DNA of 64,000 bases from Saccharospirillum sp039982735 (GTDB taxonomy: Bacteria; Pseudomonadota; Gammaproteobacteria; Pseudomonadales; Natronospirillaceae). Positions 63,801 through 64,000 of the stretch are shown here, piece by piece. The position numbers and the translations under genes are program-made. The DNA lies in assembly GCF_039982735.1 (NCBI RefSeq), contig NZ_JBDWXV010000003.1, positions 62,001 to 126,000 on the forward strand, written 5' to 3'. Numbering within the stretch: the first letter of the stretch is position 1; each line of letters begins with the position of its first letter. Below the pieces are notes generated by a model. It saw only the letters and a list, made by a program, of their open reading frames with translations. It searched no databases and was not told where the DNA came from.

Positions 63801-64000
63801 ATGAGCAGTAATCTGCTGAATCTGGGCCTGATCGCACTAGCCGCGTTGGGGCTATTACTCGTGCTGGCGTTGCTGGTTGGATTGATCACTCTGGCGGTTT
63901 TGTATCTGATCGACCGCAATCAGAGTAAACACAGCATTCGCCGCAACTACCCGGTGGTGGGTCGCTTCCGGTATTTCTTTGAACACATGGGTGAATTCTT
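63801..64000 (+). CDS. FMN-binding glutamate-synthase-family protein, N-terminus (cut by window edge)
   Basis: 66 codons are visible: an N-terminal membrane helix (LGLIALAALGLLLVLALLVGLITL), a short loop, then RRNYPVVGRFRYFFEHMGEFF, the hallmark of the membrane-anchored FMN-binding glutamate-synthase-like family. A GAGGAC site precedes the ATG. The gene continues past 64000. Confidence 0.7.
   Translation, partial: MSSNLLNLGLIALAALGLLLVLALLVGLITLAVLYLIDRNQSKHSIRRNYPVVGRFRYFFEHMGEF

Overview
The window looks like chromosomal DNA of a heterotrophic, probably marine or saline gammaproteobacterium. The grounds are moderate GC, dense short-spaced operons, several TRAP transporters, IclR/GntR regulators and Oceanospirillales-like protein families. 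I cannot name a genus from sequence alone. It is almost entirely catabolic gene clusters, each with its own transporter and regulator. I saw no CRISPR array, rRNA operon, intact insertion sequence or phage.

Layout. (1) 1-0.82 kb is decayed: an AbrB/MazE-type antitoxin relic with an internal stop, then a tRNA-Asp-like sequence with an abnormal D-arm region. (2) 0.97-19.9 kb is an oxygenolytic cluster. It holds a GntR/UTRA regulator, a Rieske ferredoxin, a small recombinase-like helix-turn-helix protein, a Rieske oxygenase, an SDR, a ferredoxin reductase, a NicC/salicylate-hydroxylase-like flavoprotein, a DctPQM TRAP importer and a sulfatase-family enzyme. An IclR regulator, an extradiol-type dioxygenase, a cupin, an alpha/beta hydrolase, an SDR lacking its catalytic Tyr and Lys, an aspartate-dehydrogenase-like enzyme, an aldehyde dehydrogenase and a ThDP enzyme follow. 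Promoters and palindromes are visible before the operons. (3) 20.1-22.9 kb pairs a chemoreceptor with a periplasmic binding protein. (4) 23.1-38.2 kb is a divergent locus. Leftward runs a ribose-type ABC importer with an M24 hydrolase and a degenerate FmdB-like protein. Rightward run an unusual regulator (winged helix fused to a solute-binding-protein domain), an SDR, an E1 alpha/beta ThDP dehydrogenase, two complementary partial E2 proteins and an aldehyde dehydrogenase. The E2 function seems split over two polypeptides. (5) 38.3-50.3 kb is a CoA-dependent beta-oxidation regulon (thioesterase, ligase, acyl-CoA dehydrogenase, hydroxyacyl-CoA dehydrogenase, thiolase, IclR, TAXI-TRAP importer). 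Its last gene is a FadJ-like protein whose central dehydrogenase region is no longer recognisable. Two structured intergenic repeats of one family lie here. (6) 50.5-58.3 kb is a peptide-uptake locus (PepQ-like dipeptidase, Dpp-type ABC transporter, XRE-cupin regulator, GAF protein). (7) 58.3-64 kb has a P-type cation ATPase, a Bcr/CflA-type MFS pump, a hydrolase-OsmC fusion and the start of an FMN-binding glutamate-synthase-family gene cut by the window edge.

How it works together: regions 2, 4 and 5 share one plan, in which an importer takes up a small organic substrate, dedicated oxidoreductases and lyases reduce it to CoA esters or central metabolites, and a local regulator acts at palindromes near the promoters. 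The substrates are not determined. The most unusual items are the winged-helix/solute-binding-domain regulator with tandem operators, the split E2, the hollowed-out FadJ-like protein, the oxygenase cluster containing an aspartate dehydrogenase, and the covarying structured repeats.
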